Positions 1 to 9,451 are shown, counted from the stretch's first letter. The stretch is DNA of 64,000 nucleotides from Mesorhizobium sp. L-8-3 (GCF_016756615.1 NZ_AP023262.1:6945501-7009500), one strand, 5' to 3'. A program made the numbers and translations. The notes: generated from the sequence alone by a model not told the origin.

Positions 1-143
1 TGAACCTGCCCGGCTTCAACTTTCACGCCCTGAACGGCTTCGACCCGACCCGTTACACCGTCCACGTCAACGGACCATGGTGCATCACATTCGAGTTCGA
101 AGGAAAGGACGCGCCCCGCGTCGAGTTCGAACAGTATCACTGA
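1..143 (+). CDS. higB: HigB/RelE-family toxin, C-terminal part (cut by window start)
   Basis: The last 46 codons of an open frame run into the window start and end in TGA at 141-143. The peptide carries the LPGFNFHALNG and GPWCITFEFEG segments typical of the C-terminus of HigB toxins, which are RelE-fold mRNA interferases acting at the ribosome. A HigA-type antitoxin starts 5 bp after its stop, which is the normal toxin-first order of higBA operons. The N-terminus and most of the fold lie outside the window, so activity cannot be judged. Confidence 0.85.
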   Translation, partial: NLPGFNFHALNGFDPTRYTVHVNGPWCITFEFEGKDAPRVEFEQYH

Positions 144-148
144 GGAGC

Positions 149-463
149 ATGCCTATGACCCTTTACGAGATCGACCGCCAGACCGAGCGCTGCCCTTCCC
201 ACCCCGGTGCCCTCCTGGATGACATCATTCCGGCCACCGGAAAGAGCAAGACCGAGATCGCCGACCTCCTCGGCATTTCCCGCCAGCAGCTCTACGACAT
301 CATTCGCGAACGCAAGCCCGTCTCCCCGAATGTCGCGGCTCGTCTCGGCAAGCTGTTCGGCGACGGCGCGGCGATATGGCTGCGCATGCAGGCCGCTTAT
401 GACGCCTGGCACGCGGAGCGCGAGGTCGACGTCAGCAATATCCCGACGCTGGATGCCGCCTGA
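149..463 (+). CDS. higA: HigA-family antitoxin (HTH, XRE type)
   Basis: This 104-residue protein has an N-terminal HPGALLDDI motif followed by a helix-turn-helix (KTEIADLLGISRQQLYDII, about residues 31-50), as in HigA antitoxins. HigA binds and neutralises HigB and represses the operon. The frame is open from 77, but the ATG at 149 is preferred: GAGGAGC lies just upstream and the earlier ATG falls inside higB. It follows higB by 5 bp, so the two are almost certainly co-transcribed. Confidence 0.9.
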   Translation: MPMTLYEIDRQTERCPSHPGALLDDIIPATGKSKTEIADLLGISRQQLYDIIRERKPVSPNVAARLGKLFGDGAAIWLRMQAAYDAWHAEREVDVSNIPTLDAA

Positions 464-642
464 ATCGTGAAGCCGCCTGATACCCCGACGGGGCTGCGAA
501 GCTCAGTCGTATGACGAAAGGATGGCGCACTCTCCGCCCTGATATCGAACCCGAAGGGTTCGCAAGGGCGACCGCCCGCCGGCCGGTCAGGCCGCCCCAT
601 CGGAGCCGTGAGCGAAGCGAACTGGCGTGAGATCAAGAAAGA

Positions 643-717
<75 letters not shown>

Positions 718-875
718 CGACGAATGCGGCGCCTTCTGCCACATCGTTCCGGGAAGCGCAAGTTATGTGTGCGCGGAGTTTCCACAGATCGTGAGCGGCC
801 ATGCCAGGGCCACAATCGCGGGCTCTTCTTCCCGGGCTTGCAAGACCGTTTACCATTGCCTGCCATTCTCGACCG

Positions 876-1082
876 ATGCCAGACGCCGATTCCGCCAAGG
901 ACAAGAAGAGCCTCGACCGCAAGGCGCGTCTGGCCGAGCAATTGCGGGCCAATCTTCAGAAACGAAAGGCGCAGACCCGTTCGCGACGCATCGGAGAGGC
1001 GGATTCGCGGCCGGAGGGAATAGATCCGGGCAACAAGGCCGAAGACACGAAGGCCGGCGGCACGACACCCGCGAAAGCCTGA
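876..1082 (+). CDS. Small hydrophilic conserved protein upstream of murA
   Basis: This is a 68-residue, highly charged, lysine/arginine-rich protein (segment KDKKSLDRKARLAEQLRANL near the N-terminus, acidic/glycine tail). The frame is open from 801, but the ATG at 876 begins the charged helix and is the likelier start. Similar short proteins sit next to murA in many Rhizobiales, as far as I recall. No domain is recognised; the composition suggests a helical, partly disordered protein. Function unknown. Confidence 0.6.
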   Translation: MPDADSAKDKKSLDRKARLAEQLRANLQKRKAQTRSRRIGEADSRPEGIDPGNKAEDTKAGGTTPAKA

Positions 1083-1183
1083 CGCAAAGCAGTTTCTTGA
1101 ACCGCGCCCCGCTATGCTTTAGAGGGGCCGCCTATACTCAACCGATTGAATGCCGGCTATCGAGCCGGGAGAAATGGGGACCC

Positions 1184-2470
1184 ATGGACCGAATCAGGAT
1201 TGTCGGCGGCAACGCCTTGACCGGCAGCATTCCGATCTCGGGCGCCAAGAATGCCGCCCTGCCGCTGATGATCGCCTCCCTCCTCACCGAGGAGACCCTG
1301 ACGCTGGACAATGTGCCGCACCTCGCCGATGTGGAGCAGTTGATCCGCATCCTCGGCAATCACGGCGTCGACTATTCCGTCAACGGCCGGCGCGTCGAGC
1401 AGAACACGGCCTACGCCCGAACCATTCATTTCACGGCGCGCGACATCGTCGACACCACCGCGCCCTATGAACTCGTTTCCAAGATGCGGGCGAGCTTCTG
1501 GGTGGTCGGCCCGCTCCTGGCGCGCATGGGCCAGGCCCGCGTGTCGCTGCCGGGCGGCTGCGCCATCGGCACGCGCCCGGTCGACCTTTTCATCGACGGC
1601 CTCCAGGCGCTCGGCGCGGAGATCGACGTCGAGAACGGCTATGTGCTCGCCAAGGCCAGGCGCCTCAGGGGCAACCGCTATCATTTCCCGAAGGTCTCGG
1701 TGGGCGCCACCCATGTGCTGATGATGGCGGCTTCGCTCGCCCAGGGCGAGACGGTGCTGGAGAATGCCGCCCGCGAGCCGGAGATCGTCAATCTCGCCGA
1801 ATGCCTCAACGCGATGGGCGCCAGGATTTCGGGCGCCGGCACCGAAACCATCACCATCGACGGCGTCGACAGCCTGCACGGCGCGCGCGTCACCGTCATC
1901 CCCGATCGCATCGAGACCGGCACCTATGCCATGGCCGTCGCCATGGCCGGCGGCGACGTGATCCTGGAAGGTGCGCGGGCCGACCTCTTGCAGAGCGCCT
2001 TCGACGTGATCGGCCAGACGGGCGCCGACGTCATTCCGGTCAATTCCGGCGTGCGCATCAAGCGCAACGGCGCCGGCATCACGCCGGTCGACGTGACCAC
2101 CGCCCCCTTTCCCGGCTTCCCGACCGACCTTCAGGCGCAGTTCATGGGCCTGATGACCATGGCCAGGGGCAAATCGCGCATCACGGAGACTATCTTCGAG
2201 AACCGCTTCATGCATGTGCAGGAACTCGCCCGGCTCGGTGCCCACATCACGCTGGCGGGCCAGACGGCGATCGTCGACGGTGTGACCAGGCTCAAGGGCG
2301 CGCCCGTCATGGCGACAGACCTGCGCGCCTCGGTGTCCCTGGTCATCGCGGGGCTGGCCGCGGAGGGCGAGACCATCGTCAACCGCGTCTACCATCTCGA
2401 CCGCGGCTTCGAGCGTCTCGAACAGAAGCTTTCCGGCTGCGGCGCGACGATCGAACGCATTTCGGGATAA
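1184..2470 (+). CDS. murA: UDP-N-acetylglucosamine 1-carboxyvinyltransferase MurA
   Basis: MurA transfers enolpyruvate from PEP to UDP-GlcNAc, the first committed step of peptidoglycan synthesis in the cytoplasm. The protein has 428 residues, the family length, with the N-terminal GNALTGSIPISGAKNAALP segment (the K-N pair contacts substrate). The catalytic cysteine lies in LPGGCAIGTRPVD, about residue 126, so fosfomycin sensitivity is expected. The start at 1184 is set by homology to the MDRIRIVGG family start, although the frame is open from 767. hisD and a DUF2948 gene follow on the same strand, a common order in Rhizobiales. Confidence 0.97.
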   Translation: MDRIRIVGGNALTGSIPISGAKNAALPLMIASLLTEETLTLDNVPHLADVEQLIRILGNHGVDYSVNGRRVEQNTAYARTIHFTARDIVDTTAPYELVSKMRASFWVVGPLLARMGQARVSLPGGCAIGTRPVDLFIDGLQALGAEIDVENGYVLAKARRLRGNRYHFPKVSVGATHVLMMAASLAQGETVLENAAREPEIVNLAECLNAMGARISGAGTETITIDGVDSLHGARVTVIPDRIETGTYAMAVAMAGGDVILEGARADLLQSAFDVIGQTGADVIPVNSGVRIKRNGAGITPVDVTTAPFPGFPTDLQAQFMGLMTMARGKSRITETIFENRFMHVQELARLGAHITLAGQTAIVDGVTRLKGAPVMATDLRASVSLVIAGLAAEGETIVNRVYHLDRGFERLEQKLSGCGATIERISG

Positions 2471-2561
2471 AGCCGGCCGGTTGCAGCCCCGCAACCTTGT
2501 TGCACCGTCCGCCGAGACCGCCTAACAGAGGGCCGTACAGGAAACTCCCGACGGAAGCCCG

Positions 2562-2996
2562 ATGGACGCGCTGAAGCTCATCGCCCTCGACGAAGAGGAT
2601 CTGAAGATCGTGTCCGCCCATGCGCAGGACGCGGTGATGAAGGTGGCCGACCTCGAATTCCTGGCGCACCGGAAACGTTTCGTCGTCGCCATGAACCGCT
2701 TTGCCTGGGAAGAGAGCGGAGGCCTGTTCAGCCATCACAACGAGCGGCGGCGGTGCATTCTGCATTTCGACCGGGTGTTGGCGGTGCGCACATCAGGCAT
2801 CGCCCGCGACAAGCCGGACGAAGTGCTGTCGCTGCTGGCCGTCCGCTTCGACCCGGCCGAGGCACCAGCCGGCGTCGTCGAACTGGTCTTTTCCGGCAGC
2901 GGCGCCATCCGTCTCGATGTCGAATGCATCGAGGCTCGGCTCACCGATATCGGCGGCGCCTGGGAGGCGTCATCCCGTCCCGCCCACAAGACCTGA
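2562..2996 (+). CDS. DUF2948 family protein
   Basis: This 144-residue protein starts MDALKLIALDEEDLKI and contains RFVVAMNRFAWEE, both characteristic of the DUF2948 family. That family is conserved in alphaproteobacteria between murA and hisD. It has no predicted membrane segment or signal peptide, and its biochemical role is unknown. It lies 91 bp after murA and 9 bp before hisD, so co-expression with hisD is likely. Confidence 0.9.
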   Translation: MDALKLIALDEEDLKIVSAHAQDAVMKVADLEFLAHRKRFVVAMNRFAWEESGGLFSHHNERRRCILHFDRVLAVRTSGIARDKPDEVLSLLAVRFDPAEAPAGVVELVFSGSGAIRLDVECIEARLTDIGGAWEASSRPAHKT

Positions 2997-3005
2997 CGGC
3001 AAGAG

Positions 3006-4298
3006 ATGGCGATCACGATCAGAATTTCCGAGCCGGATTTCGAAAACCGCTTTGCCGCATTCCTCGCCACCAAGCGCGAGGTTTCGGTCGATGTCGACGA
3101 GACGGTGCGCGAGATCGTCGCGCGTGTCCGCGCCGAAGGCGACGCGGCGCTGCTCGATTATTCGCTGCGTTTCGACAAGGCCGACCTCGCCGCAACAGGC
3201 ATCGCCGTCACGCGCGCCGAGGTCGAGGCGGCCTACGGCCATGCCGATCCCGCGACGGTCGAAGCCCTGAAACTCGCCCGCGACCGCATCGAGGCGCATC
3301 ACGCCCGCCAGCGTCCGGCCGACGATCGTTACGTCGACTCGATCGGCGTCGAGCTCGGCTCGCGCTGGACCGCGATCGAATCCGTCGGCCTCTATGTGCC
3401 GGGCGGAACGGCGAGCTATCCGAGTTCCGTCCTCATGAATGCCGTGCCGGCGCGTGTCGCCGGCGTCGGGCGCATCGTCATGGTGGTGCCGGCGCCCAAC
3501 GGCCGGATCAATCCTTTGGTGCTGGTCGCGGCCGACCTCGCCGGCATCGCGGAGATCTATCGCGTCGGCGGCGCCCAGGCGGTCGCCGCCCTTGCCTATG
3601 GCACGCAGACGATCCGGCCGGTCGCCAAGATCGTCGGTCCCGGCAACGCCTATGTCGCGGCGGCCAAGCGGCAGGTGTTCGGCACCGTCGGCATCGATAT
3701 GATCGCCGGCCCCTCCGAGGTGCTCGTCGTGGCGGACGGCTCGAACGATCCCGAATGGATCGCGGCCGACCTGCTGGCCCAGGCCGAGCACGACACGGCT
3801 GCCCAATCCATCCTGATCACCGACGACGCGGCTTTCGGCGCCGCTGTGGAGTCGGCAGTCGAGCGCCAGTTGAACCTGTTGCCGCGCGTGGAAACGGCGG
3901 CAGCGAGCTGGCGCGACTTCGGCGCCGTCATCCTGGTCGATAGCTTCGACCAGGCGCCGCCTCTGGTCGACCGCATCGCGGCCGAACATCTGGAGCTCGC
4001 CATCGACGATCCGGAAGCGTTCCTCGCGAATATCCGCAATGCCGGCGCGGTCTTCGTCGGCCGGCACACGCCCGAGGTGATCGGCGACTATGTCGGCGGC
4101 TCCAACCATGTGCTGCCCACGGCCCGATCCGCCCGCTTCTCGTCGGGCCTGTCGGTGCTCGACTTCGTCAAGCGGACCTCGATCCTGAAGCTCGGGCCCG
4201 AGCAACTCCGTGCACTTGCTCCCGCCGCGATCGCGCTGGCCAAGGCCGAGGGCCTCGACGCCCACGGGCGATCCGTCGCGATCCGCCTCAACATGTAG
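3006..4298 (+). CDS. hisD: Histidinol dehydrogenase
   Basis: HisD catalyses the last two steps of histidine synthesis, oxidising L-histidinol to L-histidine with two NAD+. The 430-residue product matches the family length. Recognisable blocks are the glycine-rich GLYVPGGTASYPSS segment, the NAD-binding core KIVGPGNAYVAAAKR, the signature GPSEVLVVAD, and LLAQAEHD carrying a metal ligand. GGCAAGAG lies just before the ATG. It is followed after 9 bp by the UPF0262 gene. Confidence 0.97.
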   Translation: MAITIRISEPDFENRFAAFLATKREVSVDVDETVREIVARVRAEGDAALLDYSLRFDKADLAATGIAVTRAEVEAAYGHADPATVEALKLARDRIEAHHARQRPADDRYVDSIGVELGSRWTAIESVGLYVPGGTASYPSSVLMNAVPARVAGVGRIVMVVPAPNGRINPLVLVAADLAGIAEIYRVGGAQAVAALAYGTQTIRPVAKIVGPGNAYVAAAKRQVFGTVGIDMIAGPSEVLVVADGSNDPEWIAADLLAQAEHDTAAQSILITDDAAFGAAVESAVERQLNLLPRVETAAASWRDFGAVILVDSFDQAPPLVDRIAAEHLELAIDDPEAFLANIRNAGAVFVGRHTPEVIGDYVGGSNHVLPTARSARFSSGLSVLDFVKRTSILKLGPEQLRALAPAAIALAKAEGLDAHGRSVAIRLNM

Positions 4299-4307
4299 GC
4301 CTTCGCG

Positions 4308-4793
4308 ATGCACGGGCCCGCCACCGGAACGAAGAGGCTGATCGAAGTCGAGCTCGACGAATCGATCGGCCGCTCGACCCCGGATGTCGAGCACGAGCGG
4401 GCGGTCGCCATCTTCGACCTGATCGAAGAGAACAGCTTCGCGCCCGTCAACGACGGCGGGCCCGGTCCCTACAAGCTCAAGCTCTCGCTGGTCGATGCGC
4501 GCCTGGTGTTCGCGATCATGCGCGAAAGCGGCGATCCGGTGGCGACCCATATCCTCTCGCTCACGCCCTTCCGGCGGATCGTGAAGGACTACTATTTGAT
4601 CTGCGAAAGCTATTACGCTGCCATCCGCTCCTCCACGCCGAGCCAGATCGAGGCGATCGACATGGGCCGCAGGGGCCTCCACAACGAGGGCTCGCAGACG
4701 CTGATGGACCGGCTCGACGGCAAGATCGAGATCGATTTCGACACCGCGCGCCGGCTGTTCACGCTGGTCTGCGTGCTGCACTGGCGCGGCTGA
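4308..4793 (+). CDS. UPF0262 family protein
   Basis: This 161-residue protein belongs to the UPF0262 family, recognised by FSLVDARLVFAI-like and LTPFRRIVKDYYLICESYY segments. The family occurs in Rhizobiales beside hisD. No catalytic motif, signal peptide or membrane helix is visible. It starts 9 bp after hisD and ends 8 bp before the phosphatase gene, so it is probably part of the same transcript. Function unknown. Confidence 0.9.
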   Translation: MHGPATGTKRLIEVELDESIGRSTPDVEHERAVAIFDLIEENSFAPVNDGGPGPYKLKLSLVDARLVFAIMRESGDPVATHILSLTPFRRIVKDYYLICESYYAAIRSSTPSQIEAIDMGRRGLHNEGSQTLMDRLDGKIEIDFDTARRLFTLVCVLHWRG

Positions 4794-4801
4794 CCGGCAA
4801 C

Positions 4802-5236
4802 GTGAGCGGCCCGGCCACGACGACACCGAGCTCGGTCCTGTTCATGTGCGGCATGAATTCGGTCCGTTCGCCGATGGCCGAACTCTTGGCGCGACGCGCG
4901 CTGCCGGCCTCGACCTTCGTCGCCTCGGCCGGGATTCGCGCCGGCGAGCGCGACCCGTTCGTCGACATGGTGCTGGCCGAGGAAGGTCTGTCGCTCCATG
5001 AGCGGCAGCCGCGCACAGTCGACGATCTCGAAGACCACTATTTCGACCTGATCGTCTCCCTGTCGCCCGAGGCCCATCATGCCGCGCTGGAGCTCACCCG
5101 CTCGATGGCCGTCGAGGTGGAATACTGGCCGATGCCGGACCCTACCATCGTCGGCGGTACGCGGGAGCAGATCGTTGCCGCCTATCGCGACGTTCGCGAG
5201 CGGCTGAAGCGGCGCATCGCGGCCCGATTCGGCTGA
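4802..5236 (+). CDS. Low-molecular-weight protein tyrosine phosphatase / ArsC-like protein
   Basis: This 144-residue protein starts at GTG. It carries the phosphatase P-loop C-x5-R (CGMNSVRS, Cys16 to Arg22) directly after the first beta strand VLFMCG, and a PMPDPT segment near residue 120 that supplies the general-acid aspartate. These are the two essential elements of LMW protein tyrosine phosphatases; thioredoxin-linked arsenate reductases share the fold. The second and third cysteines needed for arsenate reduction are not obvious, so phosphatase activity is the better guess. It lies 8 bp after the UPF0262 gene. Confidence 0.85.
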   Translation: MSGPATTTPSSVLFMCGMNSVRSPMAELLARRALPASTFVASAGIRAGERDPFVDMVLAEEGLSLHERQPRTVDDLEDHYFDLIVSLSPEAHHAALELTRSMAVEVEYWPMPDPTIVGGTREQIVAAYRDVRERLKRRIAARFG

Positions 5237-5448
5237 CGACATCCCCGCACGCGCGGAAACCTGGACATCGTACGCAGAAGCGGTCCCGGTTTCGAGACAA
5301 ATCCGACGCTGAAACCGATCGACAGGACGACAGCAGGATTCTATCAGTGCGACCGACGTTCAAGCGTGTTCACAAGCGCGCCATAATCATATAGGTTCCG
5401 CGCAATTTCGGGGCCTTGCCCCAGGCCCAATCAACCCAAAGGTATCGA

Positions 5449-5667
5449 ATGCCGAAGGAAGAAGTCCTCGAGTTTCCGGGTATTGTGACGGAACTGCTCC
5501 CCAATGCGATGTTCCGGGTGAAGCTTGAAAACGAACATGAGATCATCGCCCATACGGCGGGCCGCATGCGCAAGAATCGCATCCGCGTGCTCACGGGCGA
5601 CAAGGTCCTGGTCGAAATGACGCCCTATGACCTGAGCAAGGGCCGCATCACCTACCGCTTCAAATAG
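5449..5667 (+). CDS. infA: Translation initiation factor IF-1
   Basis: IF-1 binds the A site of the 30S subunit during initiation. The 72-residue protein is a single OB fold with the standard MPKEEVLEFPG start, AHTAGRMRKNRIRV core and YDLSKGRITYRFK end. AAAGGT lies 7 bp before the ATG, which fixes the start although the frame is open from 5416. A 212 bp gap upstream probably holds its promoter. Confidence 0.98.
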   Translation: MPKEEVLEFPGIVTELLPNAMFRVKLENEHEIIAHTAGRMRKNRIRVLTGDKVLVEMTPYDLSKGRITYRFK

Positions 5668-5698
5668 CGCCGCGCCGCCGGAACCCGACGGGACGCCG

Positions 5699-6328
5699 AT
5701 GAGCATCTACCCGAAGCTCGTGCTCGCCTCAGGATCGCCCCGGCGGATCGAGTTGCTGCAGCAGGCCGGCATAGAGCCGCACCGGCTTTTTCCGGCCGAT
5801 GTCGACGAGACGCCGCTTCGGGCCGAGCATCCGCGCTCGCTCGCCAAGCGTCTGTCGCGCGCCAAGGCCGAGAAGGCCGCCGCCGCGCTGAAGGACGACC
5901 CGGAAGCCGGGAACGCGCTCGTGCTTGCGGCCGACACGGTGGTGGCCGTCGGCCGCCGCATCCTGCCCAAGGCCGAAATGGTCGACGAGGCGTCGAACTG
6001 CCTTCGGCTGCTTTCGGGACGTTCGCATCGCGTCTATTCCGGCGTGTGCCTGGTCACCCCCGCCGGCAAGATCCGGCAGCGGCTGGTGGAGACCCGCGTG
6101 CGCTTCAAGCGGCTGTCGCGCCAGGAGCTGGAAAGCTACCTCGCCTCCGGCGAGTGGCGCGGCAAGGCCGGCGGCTACGCCGTCCAGGGGCTCGCCGGGG
6201 CCTTCGTCGTGAAGCTGGTGGGCTCCTACACCAATGTGGTCGGCCTGCCGCTCTACGAGACGGTCGGGCTTTTGACCGGGGAAGGCTTCCCCGTGCATTT
6301 CAACTGGCTGTCGGGGCCGAGGCACTGA
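5699..6328 (+). CDS. maf: Maf-family nucleoside triphosphate pyrophosphatase
   Basis: Maf proteins hydrolyse non-canonical or modified NTPs to NMP and pyrophosphate and affect septation when overproduced. The 209-residue protein has the N-terminal LASGSPRRIELLQ motif, the acidic VLAADTVVAVG segment with the catalytic aspartates, and the GEWRGKAGGYAVQGLAGAFV block. It lies between infA (31 bp upstream) and yacG (3 bp downstream), an order common in Rhizobiales. Confidence 0.95.
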   Translation: MSIYPKLVLASGSPRRIELLQQAGIEPHRLFPADVDETPLRAEHPRSLAKRLSRAKAEKAAAALKDDPEAGNALVLAADTVVAVGRRILPKAEMVDEASNCLRLLSGRSHRVYSGVCLVTPAGKIRQRLVETRVRFKRLSRQELESYLASGEWRGKAGGYAVQGLAGAFVVKLVGSYTNVVGLPLYETVGLLTGEGFPVHFNWLSGPRH

Positions 6329-6331
6329 GCC

Positions 6332-6526
6332 ATGACCGGCGGCAAAGTCACCCCCCTGAGGGCGAAGCGCCCCTGCCCCGAATGCGGCAAGCCCTCGGCG
6401 CGCGAGACCTATCCCTTCTGCTCGCAGCGCTGCAAGGATATCGACCTCAATCGCTGGCTGTCGGGAGCCTACGCAATTCCCGTGACCGAGGAAGAAGAAA
6501 ACACCGATCCCGGCAAGGAAGGCTGA
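6332..6526 (+). CDS. yacG: DNA gyrase inhibitor YacG (zinc ribbon)
   Basis: This 64-residue protein has a four-cysteine zinc site: CPECGK near the N-terminus and FCSQRCKDIDL about 18 residues later, followed by LNRWLSGAYAIP. These are diagnostic of YacG, which binds GyrB and inhibits gyrase in E. coli. The acidic tail EEEENTDPG is also typical. It starts 3 bp after maf, so the two are probably translated from one message. Confidence 0.93.
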   Translation: MTGGKVTPLRAKRPCPECGKPSARETYPFCSQRCKDIDLNRWLSGAYAIPVTEEEENTDPGKEG

Positions 6527-6857
6527 CGCGGGCATTTTGTGGCGCCAGCCCGCATCGTCAGGGCATGCCGTCATCCAAATGCGAACTGCTCTTTTTCGAA
6601 CGATCTCCTTCTTCGTGTCCGCCGCAACCGGCGATTCATCACCTGCTCCCGACCGGCTGCCGGTGTCGACCGCCCTGGATCCGGCCGCGCCGCAGCACGC
6701 CGGACCTGCCTGCAGGGAAGCTCGCAAGCGTCGTTGGAAAACTGTCATTTAATTCGCCGCGAAGCGCTGGACAGGCGGAAATCTCGTGCTATAACCCACG
6801 CGCTTTCGGGGCGGTGCCCACCGCCCACGACACCCGGAAGGTCCCCTTCCGTGAGAG
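6527..6857. other. Non-coding stretch between yacG and tRNA-Phe
   Basis: There is no open frame with family features on either strand over these 331 bp. It probably contains the yacG transcription end and the tRNA-Phe promoter. No clear -35/-10 pair or terminator hairpin stands out by eye. Confidence 0.5.
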
Positions 6858-6933
<76 letters not shown>

Positions 6934-7145
6934 TCCCCTCTTCTCCCGACAGTCCCTTTCGCCGAAGCTTCTACTCTCCTGTCTCGGCAACTAGCTGAAA
7001 TACTTACTGATTTCGCTGCCCAAAGCGCGGATGGTCGGGTTTCGTGGAATTTCGGCGCAATTGGTCCAACGAGGCGGGGGGCTGGTATTTTCGCTGGTAT
7101 TGGAGATCCTGATGGTATCGATGCAGCCAAATGGAGGTCCCGGAA

Positions 7146-8456
7146 ATGGCTCTTTCCGACGTAAAATGCCGTAATGCCCGACCCGCTTCCAAGCTCGTGA
7201 AATTGTCTGACGGTGGCGGGCTCCAGCTTTGGGTGCAGCCTACCGGATCTCGCCTATGGCGCCTCGCCTATCGTTTTGGCTGCAAGCAGAAGCTTCTGGC
7301 GTTGGGCAGCTATCCCCTCATCTCCCTCGCTGAGGCACGCGAGGCGCGCGATACCGCCAAACGTCTCCTCCTACGTGGCATCGACCCCGCACAGGAGCGT
7401 AAGTCGCAAAAGGCTTCGGCGGAGGACACCTTTCGCTCAATCGCGGAGGACTATGTCGACAAGCTGAAGAAGGAGGGACGTGCCGACCGGACCATCACCA
7501 AGGTCAAATGGCTGCTCGACTTTGCCTATCCAACGTTTGGGGACAAAAGCGTTCGGGAGATCGATCCGGCCACAATTCTTGCCGCTCTCCGCAGCGTGGA
7601 GGTTCGTGGTCGATACGAGTCGGCCAGGCGAATGCGCTCCACCATCGGCAGCGTGTTTCGATATGCAATCGCAACCGCACGCGCCGATGTAGATCCGACG
7701 ATCGCCCTGAGGGGCGCACTCGTCGGTCCGACGGTCACGCCCCGTGCCGCGGTTACCGATCCTAAGGCCTTGGGAGGCTTGCTGAGGGCGATTAATGCAT
7801 TTGACGGACAGCCTACAACCCGAGCCGCTCTGAAGCTGATGGCCCTGCTATTTCCCCGCCCCGGCGAGCTGCGCGCGGCCGGATGGGACGAGTTCGATTT
7901 CGAAAGCTCGGTGTGGAGCATCCCTGAAGGACGCATGAAGATGCGACGGCCGCACCGCGTACCTCTTTCCACGCAGGCCGTCAGCGTCCTGACCTCACTT
8001 AGAGAAATCTCTGGTGGTGGATCGCTGTTGTTTCCTAGTGTTCGATCGGGTTCGCGTCCGATTTCCGACAACACGCTTAACGCCGCCCTTCGCCGTATGG
8101 GCTATGGCAAAGAAGAAGCTACCGCGCACGGCTTTCGAGCAACGGCATCAACTCTGCTAAACGAATGCGGCAAGTGGCACCCGGACGCCGTAGAGCGGCA
8201 GCTGGCCCACATTGAGAACAACGACGTTCGGCGCGCCTATGCCCGGGCAGAGCACTGGGAAGAGCGCGTCAGGATGATGCAATGGTGGGCCGATTATCTG
8301 GATGAACTCGAGAGCAAAAACTCGCGGGTGGTCTCAATCGGGGGACGCGAGGCAAGCCTGCTGTCCATACATCCTCGCGAGGGTCTAGTTTGGAAGCCAA
8401 CAGCGACGGTTCGCCAAACGACGAGACGAACCTCCAATCTCCGAAAATCACACTGA
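7146..8456 (+). CDS. intS: P4-type tyrosine integrase of a symbiosis-island ICE
   Basis: This is a 436-residue site-specific recombinase. The N-terminus MALSDVKCRNA with GGGLQLWVQPTGSRLWRLAYR is the arm-type DNA-binding domain (DUF4102), followed by a SAM-like core-binding domain near 95-180. In the catalytic domain the RPGELRAAGW segment carries the first Arg, AHGFRATASTLLNE gives the H-x-x-R box, and DVRRAYARAEHWEER carries the nucleophilic Tyr. The ATG at 7146 is chosen over 7131 because GGAGG at 7133-7137 is well placed for it. Its position beside tRNA-Phe matches intS of Mesorhizobium islands. A decayed copy of its 3' half lies at 19447-19953. Confidence 0.93.
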   Translation: MALSDVKCRNARPASKLVKLSDGGGLQLWVQPTGSRLWRLAYRFGCKQKLLALGSYPLISLAEAREARDTAKRLLLRGIDPAQERKSQKASAEDTFRSIAEDYVDKLKKEGRADRTITKVKWLLDFAYPTFGDKSVREIDPATILAALRSVEVRGRYESARRMRSTIGSVFRYAIATARADVDPTIALRGALVGPTVTPRAAVTDPKALGGLLRAINAFDGQPTTRAALKLMALLFPRPGELRAAGWDEFDFESSVWSIPEGRMKMRRPHRVPLSTQAVSVLTSLREISGGGSLLFPSVRSGSRPISDNTLNAALRRMGYGKEEATAHGFRATASTLLNECGKWHPDAVERQLAHIENNDVRRAYARAEHWEERVRMMQWWADYLDELESKNSRVVSIGGREASLLSIHPREGLVWKPTATVRQTTRRTSNLRKSH

Positions 8457-8974
8457 ACCCCGTCGAAAACACCGAAACTGGGCGACCAATGTTGCAGGCC
8501 TGGAGGGTCATCGTTTTCCACAGGAAATCAATTGGCCACACATTTCCTTCGTATTCTCTCGTATGGTCTGGCGAACCTAAGGACCAGGAGGAGGACTAGT
8601 ATTCCCTCCGCGGTGTCTCGTCGTCCACAAGAAGGGTCGATTAACCCGTGACGAACGTGGCTGGTTTGGGGCCGAGAACGGACTATCCGGTTGTGGGGAT
8701 CGCCCGGCGGTAAGCTGCCATTCTGCAGCCGACCCCGTTGAGGACGTTTAACCCGGACTAGGGAGCACCCGAAAACTGCCTTTCATTCAACACCTGGTTC
8801 GACTGCGCGGGGCCGCTAGGCGACTGGCAATTTTCAGATCATTCGACCGACTAACTGACCCTTGAGGGCCGTCCGCCGAGCTTCCGCAATCGGGTTCCGC
8901 CTCAAGGAATGAACCCACTGGATCAGCACGCAAAGGTCAGCTATCTTGTTGTGAACAACAAATCGATCGGGGCC
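8457..8974. other. Non-coding stretch after intS
   Basis: About 0.5 kb with no frame I would call a gene. Short frames overlapping the end of intS look like chance. It presumably carries the promoter of the downstream HTH-methyltransferase-PIN operon, but no box is clear. Confidence 0.45.
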
Positions 8975-9451
8975 ATGCGCTACACGCCGAGCCAAGTCCG
9001 ACATGTGGTCGGTATCACACAGGAAACGCTCCGCCACTGGCGGCGGGCGCTGCCGTCCCTCGGCGGTCTCAAGGGGCACGCGCCTGTGTTCCGGCCTGGG
9101 CAATTGCTCGGCCTGGCAGTAGTGCGGGTGCTCGTTGAAGACCTTGGTCTCACCGTTGGAGCGCTACGCTCTGCCGAACGTCACATCTTCGACATCTGCA
9201 GTTCGCCCCAGTGGATTCGACTTGCCCAGGGCCATCTCCTCGTGCGCCCAATCGAGGGGCAGGTCAGCTTCGTCGACACGATCTCGGATAGTGATCTCGG
9301 GCGTCCGGCGATCTTGCTCCCACTTGAGCCGATCGTCGCTGCCCTCCGCCTAGCGCTTCTCGAAGTCGCGCCCGAAGAGGCTCAGCAAAGCATAGCATTT
9401 CCGCCAGTCAATGTGAGCCAACGTCGCGCAGCAGGAAGTGCAAGGCCATGA
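8975..9451 (+). CDS. MerR-like HTH protein heading a methyltransferase-PIN operon
   Basis: The 158-residue protein has an N-terminal MerR-like winged helix: MRYTPSQVRHVVGITQETLRHWRRALP is the helix-turn-helix and GHAPVFRPGQLLGLAVVRVLVEDLG the wing and following helix. The C-terminal half has no recognised sensor motif. The frame is open from 8909, but that ATG has its only purine run immediately adjacent, so 8975 is preferred. The stop overlaps the methyltransferase start by 4 bp (ATGA at 9448-9451), implying translational coupling. It may repress the operon or be a specificity subunit; I infer the former. Confidence 0.7.
   Translation: MRYTPSQVRHVVGITQETLRHWRRALPSLGGLKGHAPVFRPGQLLGLAVVRVLVEDLGLTVGALRSAERHIFDICSSPQWIRLAQGHLLVRPIEGQVSFVDTISDSDLGRPAILLPLEPIVAALRLALLEVAPEEAQQSIAFPPVNVSQRRAAGSARP

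Noticed and set aside
767..1183. N-terminal extension of the murA frame
   Set aside because: It overlaps the small gene at 876-1082 and is far outside the family length; MDRIRIVGG at 1184 is the normal start.
1157..2494. Long minus-strand open frame opposite murA
   Set aside because: It mirrors murA and has histidine/arginine/aspartate-rich shadow composition with no motif.
2970..4826. Very long minus-strand open frame opposite hisD and its neighbour
   Set aside because: It is a shadow of GC-rich codon use in hisD; composition is unlike a protein and it has no family features.
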